Below, in pieces: positions 33,112 through 45,335 of a DNA stretch of 64,000 nt (positions are counted from its first letter, which is position 1; each line of letters begins with the position of its first letter). The stretch covers positions 1 to 64,000 of the forward strand of contig MDYQ01000036.1 in NCBI GenBank assembly GCA_003024175.1, read 5' to 3'. Position numbers and translations under genes: made by a program. The stretch is from Planoprotostelium fungivorum. Its lineage: Eukaryota > Evosea > Variosea > Cavosteliida > Cavosteliaceae. Under the pieces are notes generated by a model. The model made no database searches, had not been told where the DNA came from, and saw only the letters and a program-made list of their open reading frames with translations.

Positions 33112-34170
33112 ATGTCGCTGTCAACACTGAGGCTGAGGGTGCCTCTCATCGTTGCACCCATGGCCGGAGGACCTTCGTCACCTCAGCTCGTCGCTGCCAC
33201 TTGTGAGAGTGGTGCTCTTGGATTTCTTGGTGCAGCATACCTTTCTCCTTCACAGATCATTCACCAATCGGAAGACATCAGACGACTGACAGAGAAACCT
33301 TTTGGCATCAATCTCTTTTGTCCCAATCCTGCATTCGACCCTCACACCTTTCCAAAAGAAATAATACAAAGAGGAAAGGAGAGACTGGAGCCTTTCTTGA
33401 GAGAAATGGGAGCAGCAACTCCCAATTTGGATCCACCCTTCGATGAAGACTTCTATCGTCAATTTGACGCTGTGTTGGAGGCCAGGCCAGCTGTACTATC
33501 CTTTGTCTTTGGTGCACTACCAGAAGATTGCTCGAGACGAGCACGAGAGAAGGGAATTCTGCTCATCGGCAAGGCCACCTGCATGGAGGAAGTCGACAAG
33601 TTGTCTCAGTCCGGGGGCATCGATGCCGTGGTGTTGCAGGGAGTAGAGGCTGGGGGTCACAGAGGCATATTCGACCACAAAGCCCCAGATCCCAACATCA
33701 AGACGCACGACCTGCTGAATCAATGTGTGTCCTCGCCACAATACAAGGACCTGTACAAGATCGCTGCCGGTGGGATCATGAGCGCGGAGGACATCAGGAG
33801 GGCACTCGAGTCAGGAGCAGATGCAGTTCAGATGGGAACAGCTTTCCTCGCGTGTGAAGAAGCTGGCACCTCGGCTCCTTACAAAAGAGCCTTGCTGGCT
33901 TCTGAAGAACGGAAGACCAGGATCACGAGGGCTTATTCTGGTCGATTAGCCAGGGGATTGATCAGACCTTTCATGGATGAGATGGAGAAGGAAGAGATAC
34001 TACCCTTCCCGATACAAAATTCTCTGACTAAACCGTTGAGGGCTGCCTGCTTGAAGAACGACACAGATAAGTACATGTCCTTGTGGGCTGGTTCTGGAAG
34101 GGGAAAGATCTGGACTGGGAAGACGAGAGACCTGATCAATCAACTGTTTCCTTCTGTACATAAACAATAA
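33112..34170 (+). CDS. nitronate monooxygenase (2-nitropropane dioxygenase family), intronless
   Basis: FMN-dependent TIM-barrel enzyme of the NMO/NPD family, which oxidises propionate-3-nitronate and similar nitroalkanes. One uninterrupted frame of 352 codons runs from MSLSTLRLRVPLIVAPMAGG to the TAA 34168-34170. Family blocks visible are the N-terminal PLIVAPMAGG, the ATCESGALGFLGAAYL loop, GVEAGGHRG with the conserved His, the phosphate-binding IAAGGIMSAEDIRRALESGA, and ADAVQMGTAFLACEEAG. Length is normal. It is the only long intronless gene among neighbours with many introns, and the family is mostly bacterial and fungal, so acquisition by horizontal transfer is plausible. AATAAA (34166-34171) overlaps the stop codon. 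The convergent nucleoporin stop is 12 bp away. Confidence 0.93.
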   Translation: MSLSTLRLRVPLIVAPMAGGPSSPQLVAATCESGALGFLGAAYLSPSQIIHQSEDIRRLTEKPFGINLFCPNPAFDPHTFPKEIIQRGKERLEPFLREMGAATPNLDPPFDEDFYRQFDAVLEARPAVLSFVFGALPEDCSRRAREKGILLIGKATCMEEVDKLSQSGGIDAVVLQGVEAGGHRGIFDHKAPDPNIKTHDLLNQCVSSPQYKDLYKIAAGGIMSAEDIRRALESGADAVQMGTAFLACEEAGTSAPYKRALLASEERKTRITRAYSGRLARGLIRPFMDEMEKEEILPFPIQNSLTKPLRAACLKNDTDKYMSLWAGSGRGKIWTGKTRDLINQLFPSVHKQ

Positions 34171-34182
34171 ACCTTTGTCGAT

Positions 34183-37100
34183 TTATTTTCTGCTTGCCCA
34201 CATGTCACCGGCACCAGGAGTGGTGGGAGCGCTGCCAAAGACAGAGCTATTATTGTTGTTGAAAGCAGAGAAAGGGCTGCCGCCTGCCGGATTGTTGTTC
34301 GCCGCACCGAATGCACTTGCTCCCGGTCCTGCAGCAGCACCAAAGCCACCTCCACTACCAAAGGGAGACGTCTTGAATGCATTGGTCGCTGTTCCCTGTC
34401 CAAATGCGGAGGTCGGTGTGGTCTGTCCAAAGGCGGAAGGTGCTGTGGTCTGTCCAAAGGATGACTGTCCAAAGGCAGAAGGTGCTGCAGTCTGTCCAAA
34501 GGCAGAAGGCGCTGCGGTCTGTCCAAAGGCAGAAGGTGTGGACGTCTGACCGAAAGCTGAGGCCTGTCCGAAAGCGGAGGGGTTTGAGGTCTGTCCAAAT
34601 GCAGAGGGTGTAGAGGTCTGACCGAATGCAGAAGGAGTAGAAGTCTGGCCAAAAGCAGAAGGAGTGGAAGTCTGACCGAATGCAGAAGGAGTGGAAGTCT
34701 GACCGAATGCAGAAGGGGTAGAGTTCTGACCGAATGCGGAGGGAGTGGTGGAGAATGCTGAGCCGATGGTGGGTGTGGGGGAAGTAGGGAAAGCGGAGGG
34801 TTTGGGAGTGGTCACGAAAGCAGAACCGAGGTTGTTGACAGGTGCGGGGTTACCAAAGGGGTTCTTGGGGGGTGTCCCAGAGGGAAGGGTGCCTCCCAAT
34901 CCCATCGAACTCATCGACATCGAATCGTTGTTTCCAAAGACACTGCCCCCCGTCCCTGCGTTTGAGAACCCTGCGATCGTCAGTCTCTCTTTTTTTTTTT
35001 TTTTCCGTGTTCCTCGATGGACTCACCCGATGATTGTCCGAATGCAGAGTTGGTCTGACCGAAGGCATTCGTTGGTTGGGCGGCGCCGAATACGCTGCCC
35101 GTTGTAGATGGAGCCGTAGCCTGGCCGAACACACTGCCCGTTGTAGATGGAGTGGTGGCTTGACCGAACACACTTCCCTTCGCAGGAGCGGTGCCCTGGC
35201 CGAATACACTGCCCGTTGTAGATGGAGCCGTGGCTTGACCAAACACACTGCCCGTTGTAGATGGAGTGGTGGCTTGACCGAACACACTGCCCCCTGCGGG
35301 TGGGGTCGCAGCCTGACCGAACACACCGCCCGTTGTAGACGCAGGTTGACCGAACACGCTTCCCTTCGTGGAGGGTGCTGCAGTCTGACCGAAGACGCTG
35401 CCCGTCGATGTAGCCCCGGTCTGTCCAAAGACACCTCCCGTCTTCGCTCCTTGTCCAAAGACACTGCCGCCGGTGGGTGCTGTCGTCTGACCGAATACGC
35501 CGCTGGTTGTAGATGGTGTGGTGGCTTGACCGAACACGCTACCGGATGTCGATGGTGCTGATGTCTGACCGAATACACTTCCAGTGGATGGACCACCGAA
35601 GGCTGATTTGGGGGCGGTGGTGTTACCAAAGGTAGAGGGTGCTGTGCCAAAGACACCACCACTCGTGCTGGGTGCACTGCTCTGACCGAACACATTTGGT
35701 TTCGTTTGATCGAATACGGAGGGTGCCGATGTAGATGGTGCTGTGCTCTGACCGGGTGTCGTGGTGGAAGGGGGTGTGCCAAAGACTGTGTTTGTTTTGG
35801 ATGGCTCAGTGGTGGATGCACTATTTCCAAATAGGTTCGTGCTGATTGCAGGTGTAGGTTGGCCGGCTGTAGAGAGAGTGGGAGTCTTGGTGGAGCTCTG
35901 TGGCTTGGTTTCAAAGAGGTTCTTCACCACAGGTGTTGCTTCTGGTGTGTTGGTAGGGACTGCGCTCTTCTCTCCCAGAGCAGATGCCTCTGTCTCTACC
36001 TCACTCTTTGATGTATCTTTGGTCTTTGGTTCCGTCTTAGGAGGGACCGCTGAGGTGGGTGTGGAGATGGAAGGTGCAGGCAGAGCAGAGGGTGTGGGTA
36101 GGGTAGAAGTGATGGGAGTGGAGGATGTGGGTAGAACAGAGGGTGTGGGTAGAACAGAGGGTGTGGGTAGGGTGGAGGGTGTGGGGATGATGGGTGTGGG
36201 CAGGGTTGTTGTGAGCGTTGATTTGGGTGCGGTAGATCCGATGGGGGAGGGTGTGTTCAGCTTGAAGGGCAGGGGACCACCCTTGGTGAAGGGTGTGGTC
36301 GTTGTGAGGGGAGAGCCCTTGATCGATTTACCCGACAAGAGGGACGTATCAGAACTCTCTGGGCCCACGACACTGATGGAGGATGGAGGAAGGGTGCTCG
36401 TCTTGGTGGAAGGAGGGGTTGTGCTCTCTGGTGCCTCGATCACATCGTCTCCTCCCTTCGAAACAAAGAAGCTGGATCTGTGACTGTGAGTCGAAGAGAG
36501 AGATCATCCCTCACCTCCTTCCGTGAGATGCCTGAGGTGGCGTGTTGAATTCGAGCTTCCTTCCCACTGTCGAAGGTGAGAAGAGATCGACTCCATCAAT
36601 GTCTCTCACCTCCAGAGTCCTTTCCTTCCCTGTCGCCTTCATTGACACGAGAGATGGGAATGGAGGGTGTCCTCAATACGGAAGGTGTTCGGTTCTGCAG
36701 TGCACTTCGCAGTTGATCTAATTTCATCTTCCTTCCAGAGTCCTCCTGAGGATTGTAGAACACACCCGGTCGATCTCTCAGAGGGGTAGAAGGGACAGAG
36801 TGCCATCCCTCTTCCTTTGCCTTCGTGGAAGAGACATCGTTGTACTTGTGCGTCATCTCCTTTGTCTTCTTCTCCATCTCCTGTGCAGGGTCACACCTCG
36901 TCTTCTCTTCCTCTCACCCAGAGTGTGTCGTTCTGTAGGGTCAATCGTGCCATCTGATCTCTCATTGTGGTGTAGATGATCTGCACTTGGTCTTCCTCCT
37001 CCTGCCTTACAAAGGGAGCGATCTTCTTTGCCGTGTGTCTCTGCACCGTCGTTCTCTGGATGCCCTTCTCGTCTCTCACCGTCTCTAGCATCAAGACACG

Positions 37101-40100
37101 CACAGGTGATCCATTGGCCTCTCTCAGTGTTCTATCGGTCGTGGGCACCCTCGCAGGTGATGCTCTGGATTCCTGTCGTTGGACCTCGTCTCTTTCAGCA
37201 CGATTCGGCAGGATGCACTTCACCTCCAAGTGACTCTGAATATCGTGGAGTTGTAGATCGATGTCGTCGCATTTGGATCGGATCTGTACCTGCATGAGAG
37301 CGAGAGAGGGATCTAACTTCTTTCGGTCGATGAGGCCTCGGTAGCTGGGATCTTTACTCTCTTCCATGAATAGTCGATCGGATTCTCCTTGCTTCAGCAC
37401 TGTGACGTTCAATCTTCTACTGCTATACATGTTGTCTCCATCATGGAAGTAGCTTACATTGAATGGATTTAGAGCGAACACCATCCACGAGAGACTGTTG
37501 TGTCTGATAGTACTCTTGTGCACTCCTAACCTCTTCTCTCATCGTCTGGTAATTTTCTCTCGATTGCTTCAATGCCCTACTCCATGTCATCTACGTGATT
37601 GATCCATCAACTCACTGATCGTTGATGTCACAAGGGTTCTTCGATTCAGAGAGGCTCTTGATCGTATCCTCTAATATCTTCCCCGCTGCTTTCATCTACG
37701 CTCCTTTACATTCTCTCCTCTCCTCTCCACTCACCTTCTGCAGTTCACCATTGAAGGAGTCGATGATGAACTTGAATTGATCCTTCATGATGAGGCCCTT
37801 CCCCATCTCTTTCGGTTTCGCCTTCCACGCTTCTTTCATCTGTTCTCTGTCATCTCTCTATCATCCTCGAGACCGACCTCTTTGCTCGTTCGCTCTGCAA
37901 AGTTATCATCGATGATGGACTTCCTCCTCTGAGGGAACGTGAAAGACTTGTTCTGTTCCATCTTGCCCCCTTTTTCTTCTCCGTTCGTCTTCTCTTCTTC
38001 AGTAGATTTCACTTTCGATGGTTGAACACTCAGACTGTTCTTCTCTGGAGCACTCTTGGTGGATGGACGGTCTGCCGCAGCACTCTTGGGCTGAGCTGGC
38101 TTGAAATCTACCATCGTAAATGATGCGTACGTGAAGAGAGCTCACCTGGTGCATTCTCGATGACAAAGGAAGATGGAGGCATGCCTCCTCTGGTTGCTTT
38201 CTGCTCAGTGGACTTGTCCACGCCGAAGACATTGCTGGGTACAGGCTTATCGGATATACCGGCAAGATTGGGCTTGAGTAGATTACCCGATGCAGGTGCT
38301 GCAGTGGTAGCAGAGTTGAATGGATTGGTAGGAATAACGCTGTTGAAGGGATTGGTCGATGCAGGCTTGTCCAGTGTCTTTGTGGGAGCCGAGTTGGATG
38401 AGTTGGTTGCCGGGTTGTTGAAGACATTGGTGGGTATGGTGTTGAATGGTCCACTGGATGCGGGCTTGTCGGATGTCTTACCGAGTGTAGGGTTTCCGAA
38501 TAGATTTCCGGGTGTGGAGTTGAATAGAGGAGTGGGGACGCACTTTTCTTCCTTCTTCTCTGGAACATCTGACGTCTTTGGCATTCCAAAGAAATTCTTC
38601 TCGTCCTTCACTGCATTCAGTGAGGAAGCACCCGTCTGAAAGGGAGAGGAACCAATCTGGAAGGGAGAAGTTTGGAAGGGAGATGAACCAGTGGAATTTC
38701 CAAAGGAGGGTGGTTGGCTACCCGCAAAGGTGTTGGTCACGGTGGTGGGGAAGGTGAAAGTGGACTTTTTCGTCTCCTTCTTCTCTTGCACGTCCGTCGC
38801 TGATGGTAAAGGCAGGGGGGGCTTGACGAAGGGATAGGGCTTACGCTCATCGGTCTTCACGAGGGGTAAGGCTGTAAGTGAGCCATCGATGGTGAGGACC
38901 AAGATAACGGGAGCTGGTGTGGAGAATTGAACGTCATCTGGTACGAGGCTGTTGGGGAGGGCGTTCGTCCACGTGGTGTCCAGACTCATTCCTCGTGCGG
39001 CAGGATGATCGTCATCTGCAACGGTGAGTCAACGAGAAGAGACGGAGTGGATACTCGGTGGAATTTGGTCCAACGTTGCACTAGCAGTATCTTCGAAAGA
39101 TAGATTCCTCCAGACTTCACCATCGTGATGAAAGACGTCGATGTCTGATGCGCTACAACAGGCGACAATGATGCTCCATTCACGAATGTACACGAGGTGT
39201 AATTTCATTTCCGCCGGTGTCTCTGCTGTCATAACGAAAGGATTCCATTGATACGTCTGTCTAGGTCATTGATCCTTCTCTTCACAAGATTCACCTCTCC
39301 ACTCTCGATACCGGCCACGTAGATGATGAAATTCTCATCGTTCTGTACACAGTCTACGATGGTCTCCTCTTCTATCCAATATAATCCTCTCGCTACGCAC
39401 GTCACCCTATAGAACAGATGTTTCAGACTCACACTCGTAGGACTCGTCGTGATCGACTTCGATGCTGTTGGACTCTTCGGCCTCGGGCCAGCTGTAGATG
39501 GTGATGGAGTGTCCCTCCCCCAAGGCAAAAGCATCACCACTCGGACTCCATGCCACTGCTCTCGTTCAGTGGAAAAAAGATGGAGGAGCTCACGTGTGGT
39601 TGCTCCGTCACTCTCTACGACGGTACTCTTCTTCCCGCCCAGGTGATAAGAGAAGCAGGTGCCTTCTTCATCGAGGAAGATGAGGAGTCCATTCTCTTTC
39701 GTGGACCATTTCACATCGGATATCTGCTTTCCATGTTGATGAACTTCTGTCTGCCCTGTGGACTGAAAGGTTCAGTATCAGGTTGGATCACCTCTCTTTA
39801 CCTTTTGAAGAAGGAGCGAAGAGATGGAATATATGTGAAAGGAGGAAGATGACGTGACTAATAGATGAGTTTGATCCAAAGAAAGTGCCAGTGTTTTGAT
39901 GTCCTGTAACGAAATACTGATTGCATGTTGTTGTGGTTGTTGTCCTTGTTTACTGAGGCATACAAGTGAAGGTAAGCAGATCAGTTGTGAATGTTTTCCC
40001 GTCTTCCCAACGATAGTGAACCCATATATAGAAGAGGTTACAAGGAGGGAGGCGTCATTATGGTCCTCGTATGTGTGAGGAAGTCCCAGATTGAGTGCTT

Positions 40101-40161
40101 TTTCGTATTTTTGGCGTCGAAACTCGAAAGGATGGTCGTTCGAGCTTTCTATCTGAGCCAT
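34183..40161 (-). CDS. Nup214/Nup159-like nucleoporin
   Basis: FG nucleoporin of the cytoplasmic face of the pore, which in animals and fungi recruits the mRNA-export helicase DDX19/Dbp5. The start at 40161 gives MAQIESSNDHPFEFRRQKYE. About 450 residues with beta-propeller character follow (LLVTSSIYGFTIV, DIKTLALSLDQTHLLVTSSS, SEREWSIIV-like strands). An FG region with FGNP/PFQT motifs (38160-38720) precedes a charged helical stretch (36600-37850) that should be the coiled coil assembling with Nup62/Nup88 partners. A long C-terminal FG domain carries dozens of SVFGQ and SAFGQ repeats separated by TTPST/APST spacers, ending GDMWASRK, TAA 34185-34183. Order (propeller, FG, coiled coil, FG) is close to Nup214. 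About a dozen introns occur, one with a 17-18-bp T run near 34990 (plus strand). Confidence 0.87.
34430..35590 (-). repeat. FG-repeat coding tandem arrays
   Basis: Two arrays lie within the nucleoporin gene: about 27-33-bp units encoding SAFGQTSTP variants (34430-34740) and about 36-bp units encoding SVFGQATTPSTTG variants (35060-35590). Near-identical adjacent units point to recent unequal exchange. The two arrays have homogenised separately, one on Ala and the other on Val before FG. Confidence 0.85.
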
Positions 40162-40738
40162 GATGAGGTGTTGCTGATGTGATGTGCCACCGCGCGTTCG
40201 TTCCGACTTTTCTTGGACAACACCATCTACAAACGATTGACCTTATCAACAGCCTGACTAATTGATATCTGAGCGTGTGCAGAGGATTCGTCGATGAGGC
40301 GGAGTTCCCTAAAATGAATGAGAAGATAATCCATCTGATAGTTCACGAACCTGTCTCACTATTCTCCCGGCCTGCAAGTAACGAGGCAAGTTTTTTTAGC
40401 ACGGCCGTGCGGGTGACACGCGCAGAACAACGGAACGACCTCGTATCTCTTCTTCAACAGTCGTGTTCAATATACGTTTCTGTGATAGCCCCCAAAAATG
40501 ACAACTATTGGAGATAATCAAGACAGGTTTTGTGGAGGTTTCTCGGTGAAGCGCAAGAATTGGACTTTTCTCGCAGTTCTCTGGTTGACAGAGGACCCCA
40601 CCAGTTTCGCCACAAACGATAACGATTCACGACTGAGAGATACATCGAGGACGAGCCTCTCCTCCGACATCTGTGAGTGATTTGACGATTCGAATCGTGA
40701 TCCAGATCTGATTCATTCGAAGAAACAACTGCGCAGCC
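40162..40738. other. intergenic, divergent promoter region
   Basis: 577 bp between the divergent nucleoporin and phosphodiesterase starts. A 60-codon plus-strand ORF (40498-40680) is present but shows no domain. I see no RNA gene or repeat. Confidence 0.5.
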
Positions 40739-43700
40739 ATGGATTCACCCACTGTGCAAACAGATGATTGTGAGGCTAAGTTATTTCAAATGCCAAACGG
40801 TGGCACTATCGTCAAAACCGTTTTGGGTAGAGTTCAGATAGGAATTCCACCCGAAACGATCAAAGGTAACGTCTCCTTTCACTTCACTATTCTGAATCGA
40901 ATCAGATTCGATGAAGTGTGGCATCGATGTTCCCAACTATTTCGTCTTTGGAGAGCTGCTGTTCGACAGGAAGCATGGAGTCAATCTGGCAGAAGCCGAG
41001 TTTCCAGCCTATTGGAATTTTTTCATCAAGAAGAGGGTCATCAACTTTGTCTGTCGCCGCGATCAGGAGATCGCCATACGAAAAGTGTTTCGAGAGACTC
41101 TTCTGGGTCCAGAGAAGATCGATTTATCCAGTGAATACCCTCCTCACCTGGCAGATCTGATGCCAGACCTTCACAAGGAGGCACAATACCTCAGAACCTT
41201 CGACAACATCGACGAGCTTCTCCACTTTCACAACTTTGATCGAAACGGGACCGTCAGTTTGGAGGGAGGCAGACTCAAGATCCATCACGACAAGAGCAAT
41301 CACCTTTTTGTCTTCTATGAGGACGATCAGGAGACCGTGTCCGTCTCTTCTTACGTGTCGGTGAGTTACATCGATGGAAGAAATGGATGCGAAGGATGAC
41401 AGGTACCGGGGAGGAAGTACCAAGGGAATTCCCTGAAGATGAGCACGAAGATGTTCGAGCCTCCCGTGTTTGGTATCACCATCTTGGGTAACTCTTCTGG
41501 ATTCGATCCATCCCATTCTACCTCGGGCTTCATCTTGTGGATCGATCGACGAGGCAGTGAGTCTCTTTCTCCTCCTTCTTCTCTCTTTCATCTCTTTCTC
41601 TTTCTCTCTTTCATCTCTTTCTCTTTCGTCGTGAATGATAGACACACGACAACGTCTGCGTGAAGAAGTGACGAAACTGAAGAGAGACAGCGATGGTGGA
41701 TCCACCTCTAAATTCAAAGGAAATCCTGCAGAAGGCAGGTCTGCCCTCACGATTCATTGATCATGTCATCGTCAGTCACTGTCACGCAGATCACGGTGAT
41801 GAATCATCTCAGTCAATGGATTGACGTCCATCAGATGCCGGTACGATGCAGGCGATACTCGATGAGACACAGATCACCATCATGACGACACCCACCATCA
41901 TGCACAGTTTCCTGAGGAAATATTCCGCACTGACTAGCTTGAGAGAGAGTGAACTGCAGAGATTGTTCACATACAAGGTAGATAGGGTAGAGAGATGAAA
42001 GTAACACGTAGCAGCCAGTCACGTGTGGAGAACTGATGAGAATCAACGGTGCTGACATTCGGTTCCATTACAGTCTGCACACCATCCCTTGCATCGGTTT
42101 CGAGTGTGTCCTTCCTTCTCTTCACATGGACTGATGTCTGACAGAGTTTTTTACGGAGGAAAGAGTATCTACTTCTCGGGAGACACTTGTAATATTCCGG
42201 AACGTATCGAAGAGATGCACAACCAAGGTGAGACGCTTCTGAAGGGATGAGCTGACGGGAGAAGGGAGGATGAGCAGAGGAAGATACGAGTATTTCACCA
42301 ACTTTGGATGGCAGCACAGTCTCATTCTCCATGAAGCGGGAATCCCTCCCATCCATACTCCCATCTCCATACTGCAGGATCTCCCTGATGACATCAAAGA
42401 GAGGTGGGAGGTCTTTCATCGTGTAGGCTAAGAGATGTAGATTGCACCTGATTCACCTCTGTGAAACGTCGATCCCTCCAGAATCAAACTTGAAGATCGC
42501 CAAGCAAGGGATAGACAATACGATCGCATTACCCGTCGTTCCTTACATCCACTCGGATGCCATTCAATTACTACGAGTCTTAGAGGCAACGGATATCTTC
42601 AGAAACTTCACTCTGGTCCAAGCCATCGAGATTCTCAGTATCGCCAAGATGACCAAGTACCGAGCCTGTGAGATATCGTCAGACATCCATCCATTGATCG
42701 AACACAGCGGAGGAGATCATCTCTGAAGGCTCGTTCGGTGATGGCTTCTACATCGTTGCATCGGGCATCGGATTGGTCAAGGTGGAAGATGACATCGAAT
42801 CGATGATGACACGAACAGATCTCGGGTAGACAGAAGAAGCATCTGATCGTGGGGGACTTCTTTGGAGAGATGGCATTGATCGGAGAGGGTAAAGGACAAG
42901 ACGGATGCATCAGAACGGCCACTGTGGTAGCACAGACGGACATGGATGTCGTCTCGTTCGATAAGACATCCTTCGTCTCCATCATCCGAGGGAATCACTC
43001 CCTCATCGACTTCATGGTCAAGCTTGCCAAGGCCAGACAAGACGAGAGCTGGAGCATCGTCGATAAGAACTGCATCCTATCCAATCTCACGAACGCACAG
43101 AAGGCACAGTGAGTCACATCGATCTATATCGATCACCATCATCAGAAGAATCTGACGCTTCATCTCGTCAGTTTCCAAGCGGTGTTATATCCCGTGACGT
43201 GCAAGAAGGGAGATTATCTGTGGAGGAGGGGAGAGAAGGCAACTCACGCTTATCTCGTCAGGACGGGGAGCTCGGCCGTATACGAAGAGGATGCTCTGGG
43301 CATCGATTTCCTGCATCGAAGTATCGATGAGAGCAACCACCGACCCACCCCCCTCACTCCAACCACGACGAGGAAGGGAATGTCGTCAGGTAATGGTGAT
43401 GAGAATCCATTGCGATAGAGTGATCCATGAACGATGCTCCAGTGATGGAGAGAGACTGACGGGGAACAGGCAAGACGGTGGAGAGCTTCAAGCACGGATC
43501 GGTGCCGAATCCGAACCCTATCTTCATCGATGGAGATGGAGAACACAGAAAGATCTTGCACCAGAATTACTTTGCTCACTATCCGTTCGGTACGGGTTCC
43601 TTCCTGGCGGAGACAGACTCGTTGGTCAGGTGGGATGAGAAGGAGAGACGAGGGATTGAATGGAACAGTGGGACGGTGAAGAATCACATGACAACGGCGT

Positions 43701-43870
43701 TGGTGTTAGAGGATAGCACATTGTATGCCATCCATCAAGAGGATTACGCACACTTTTTGGAGAGGAATCCGGGAGTCAAGTTGAATCTGATGGGAACGAT
43801 ATTTTCTGAGGCGATCCAATTGTCGACACCCATGAGAAGGGGGGTCAGCTATGATGAATGCGAATATTGA
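40739..43870 (+). CDS. metallo-beta-lactamase / tandem cNMP-binding phosphodiesterase (PdeD/PdeE-like)
   Basis: Architecture of the Dictyostelium cyclic-nucleotide-stimulated cGMP phosphodiesterases: a class II type catalytic domain in a metallo-beta-lactamase fold followed by two cNMP-binding domains. The start at 40739 gives MDSPTVQTDDCEAKLFQMPN. Exons then read GIDVPNYFVFGELLFDRKHG, FGITILGNSSGFDPSHSTSG and, after a 37-nt intron, VSHCHADHDAGTMQAI, the HxHxDH zinc motif intact. SIYFSGDTCNIPERIEEM supplies a further metal Asp, and FGWQHSLILHEAGIPPIHTP is the downstream catalytic region. The first cNMP domain holds GFYIVASGIGLVKVED, HLIVGDFFGEMALIGEGKGQ and RTATVVAQTDMDV. The second starts at YPVTCKKGDYLWRRGEKATH and is more diverged. 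TGA 43868-43870. It probably terminates cGMP or cAMP signals in the cytosol. Confidence 0.9.
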
Positions 43871-43899
43871 TGAATGAACAATCCTTTTTGTGAAATCCA

Positions 43900-45335
43900 T
43901 CAATTCCACTGATGACTCTGTCGCAGACGATGTTGTGACCGACAGACGACGATCGATCGTTTTGGAGTCTTGACAATGGTTGATGTGGAGGACGATGAAT
44001 TTGGTGATAGTGGTGGCTTTGGTGTGGATGAAGGACGAGACGGATAATTTGGTAATGATTTAGACCACTTCGGCAAATAAATAACAAGTTTATGATGACG
44101 GGTTTGTTTCTTCATCTGGTACGTACACCTGATGTGCTGTCCCATGTCTGTCTTCTGTTAAAGAGGACTGACATCATCAGAATAAGCTAACCTCCTGTTA
44201 TGATTTTGTACGATCTGCCTCAATCTTTCTATCTCTTCCTTAAGGTACCTTTGTCTTTCTAATTGTACCTTTCTTCATTCAGGTCCACGAGTCATATTCA
44301 CTCACTTGTTGGATATTATCCTTTGCCTGGAGATCAAGACTCATGGCTTCCAGTTGTTTCTCAAGTTGTTCTGTTTGTTTTCGCTGCCTACGTCCTTCTC
44401 TGATTTGTCGTTCTAAATCGTAGATATCTCTGTCCTTTCGTGCCATTGTCTCAGTCATCTGGTGAACCGTCTCAATAAGAGGAATCGCTGAATCAAAGTG
44501 TACCCCACGTGCTTGATGCTCTAGCTCTCTGATTCTTTCCTCTTGTGCATGGATCGTCGATGTCAACTGTTCTACTCGCTCGTACATTCCCTCGTCTTGT
44601 CTTGCACTCTGGACTCTGTTATTCCTTGTTTAACACGCATCACACTCACGCGGAAGCCTCTGGTAGGGCTGGTCAGGGGTGAGCCACTGGGATAAAAAAT
44701 CGAATTGAGTTTGGACATAGAGCCTAAGTAGGACTGTGATCCCTGCGCTCGAGGGTATTGATTTCTCAATATCTGCTCCAAACTCTCCTTCAAAAGGGCG
44801 TTCTCATGCCTCGACACAACCAGAGCGCGCCAAACCTGTACTGGTTGATATTCGGAATGATTGCTCATACATACTTGTTGCTTGGTAGCATTTGGTGCAT
44901 CTCCTTGTTCATCAAATTCATCCTCCGTCCTTCCATCGTCCGCTGCCACCAATTCCAAAGACTTCAAATACATTGCTTTCACCTGTTGTCATCATTCCCT
45001 ATAGCTCATCACCGACGAATCACCTGTTCTGATAGAGAGAACAGACTCTGCTCCAGCCCCCGGATGTATTGATCGACATCATCTGGCAATTGTTGAGCAG
45101 CACCCCTTTCCATGCGAAGTAATTTATCTTGCGTCTCTCTCAACTGCCCCACTAAATCTTTCTAATCATCTTTTTAATCACCTGCTGATTGGTTTGTGCC
45201 ATAAGAGTCTTTGTCGAGTTCAACTCTTGCCTTAAGGCTGAATTCTCTCTTTCCAAGGGCTCTGAACTCCGTCAGAAGAGACATCACCAGATGCATACCC
45301 TCTTTCCGATCATTCGATCGAACAGCTGAACTCAT
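43900..45335 (-). CDS. coiled-coil protein, unknown
   Basis: Splicing of two 36-38-nt introns gives the start MSSAVRSNDRKEEPLERENS at 45335, followed by heptad sequence (ALRQELNSTKTLMAQTNQQL, RETQDKLLRMERGAAQQ). An acidic exon, LELVAADDGRTEDEFDEQ, a further helix with RHENALLKESLEQILRNQYP, a Ser/Pro linker (SIFYPSGSPLTSPTRGFR) and a second long coiled coil (MYERVEQLTSTIHAQEERIR to EQLEKQLEAMSLDLQ) follow. The last exon is uncertain. A Ser/Thr/Pro-rich basic tail to the TGA 43902-43900 is favoured. No known domain was recognised. It is convergent with the phosphodiesterase gene, 29 bp between stops. Confidence 0.62.

Noticed and set aside
35034-36483. Long plus-strand ORFs (35034-35561, 35761-36483, also 38160-38639) opposite the nucleoporin
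   Set aside because: They are antisense mirrors of the FG-repeat coding sequence. Repetitive GC-rich codons leave the opposite strand open, and the products are low complexity with no domain.
40498-40680. 60-codon ORF between the nucleoporin and phosphodiesterase genes
   Set aside because: Short, no recognisable features, in a divergent promoter interval.
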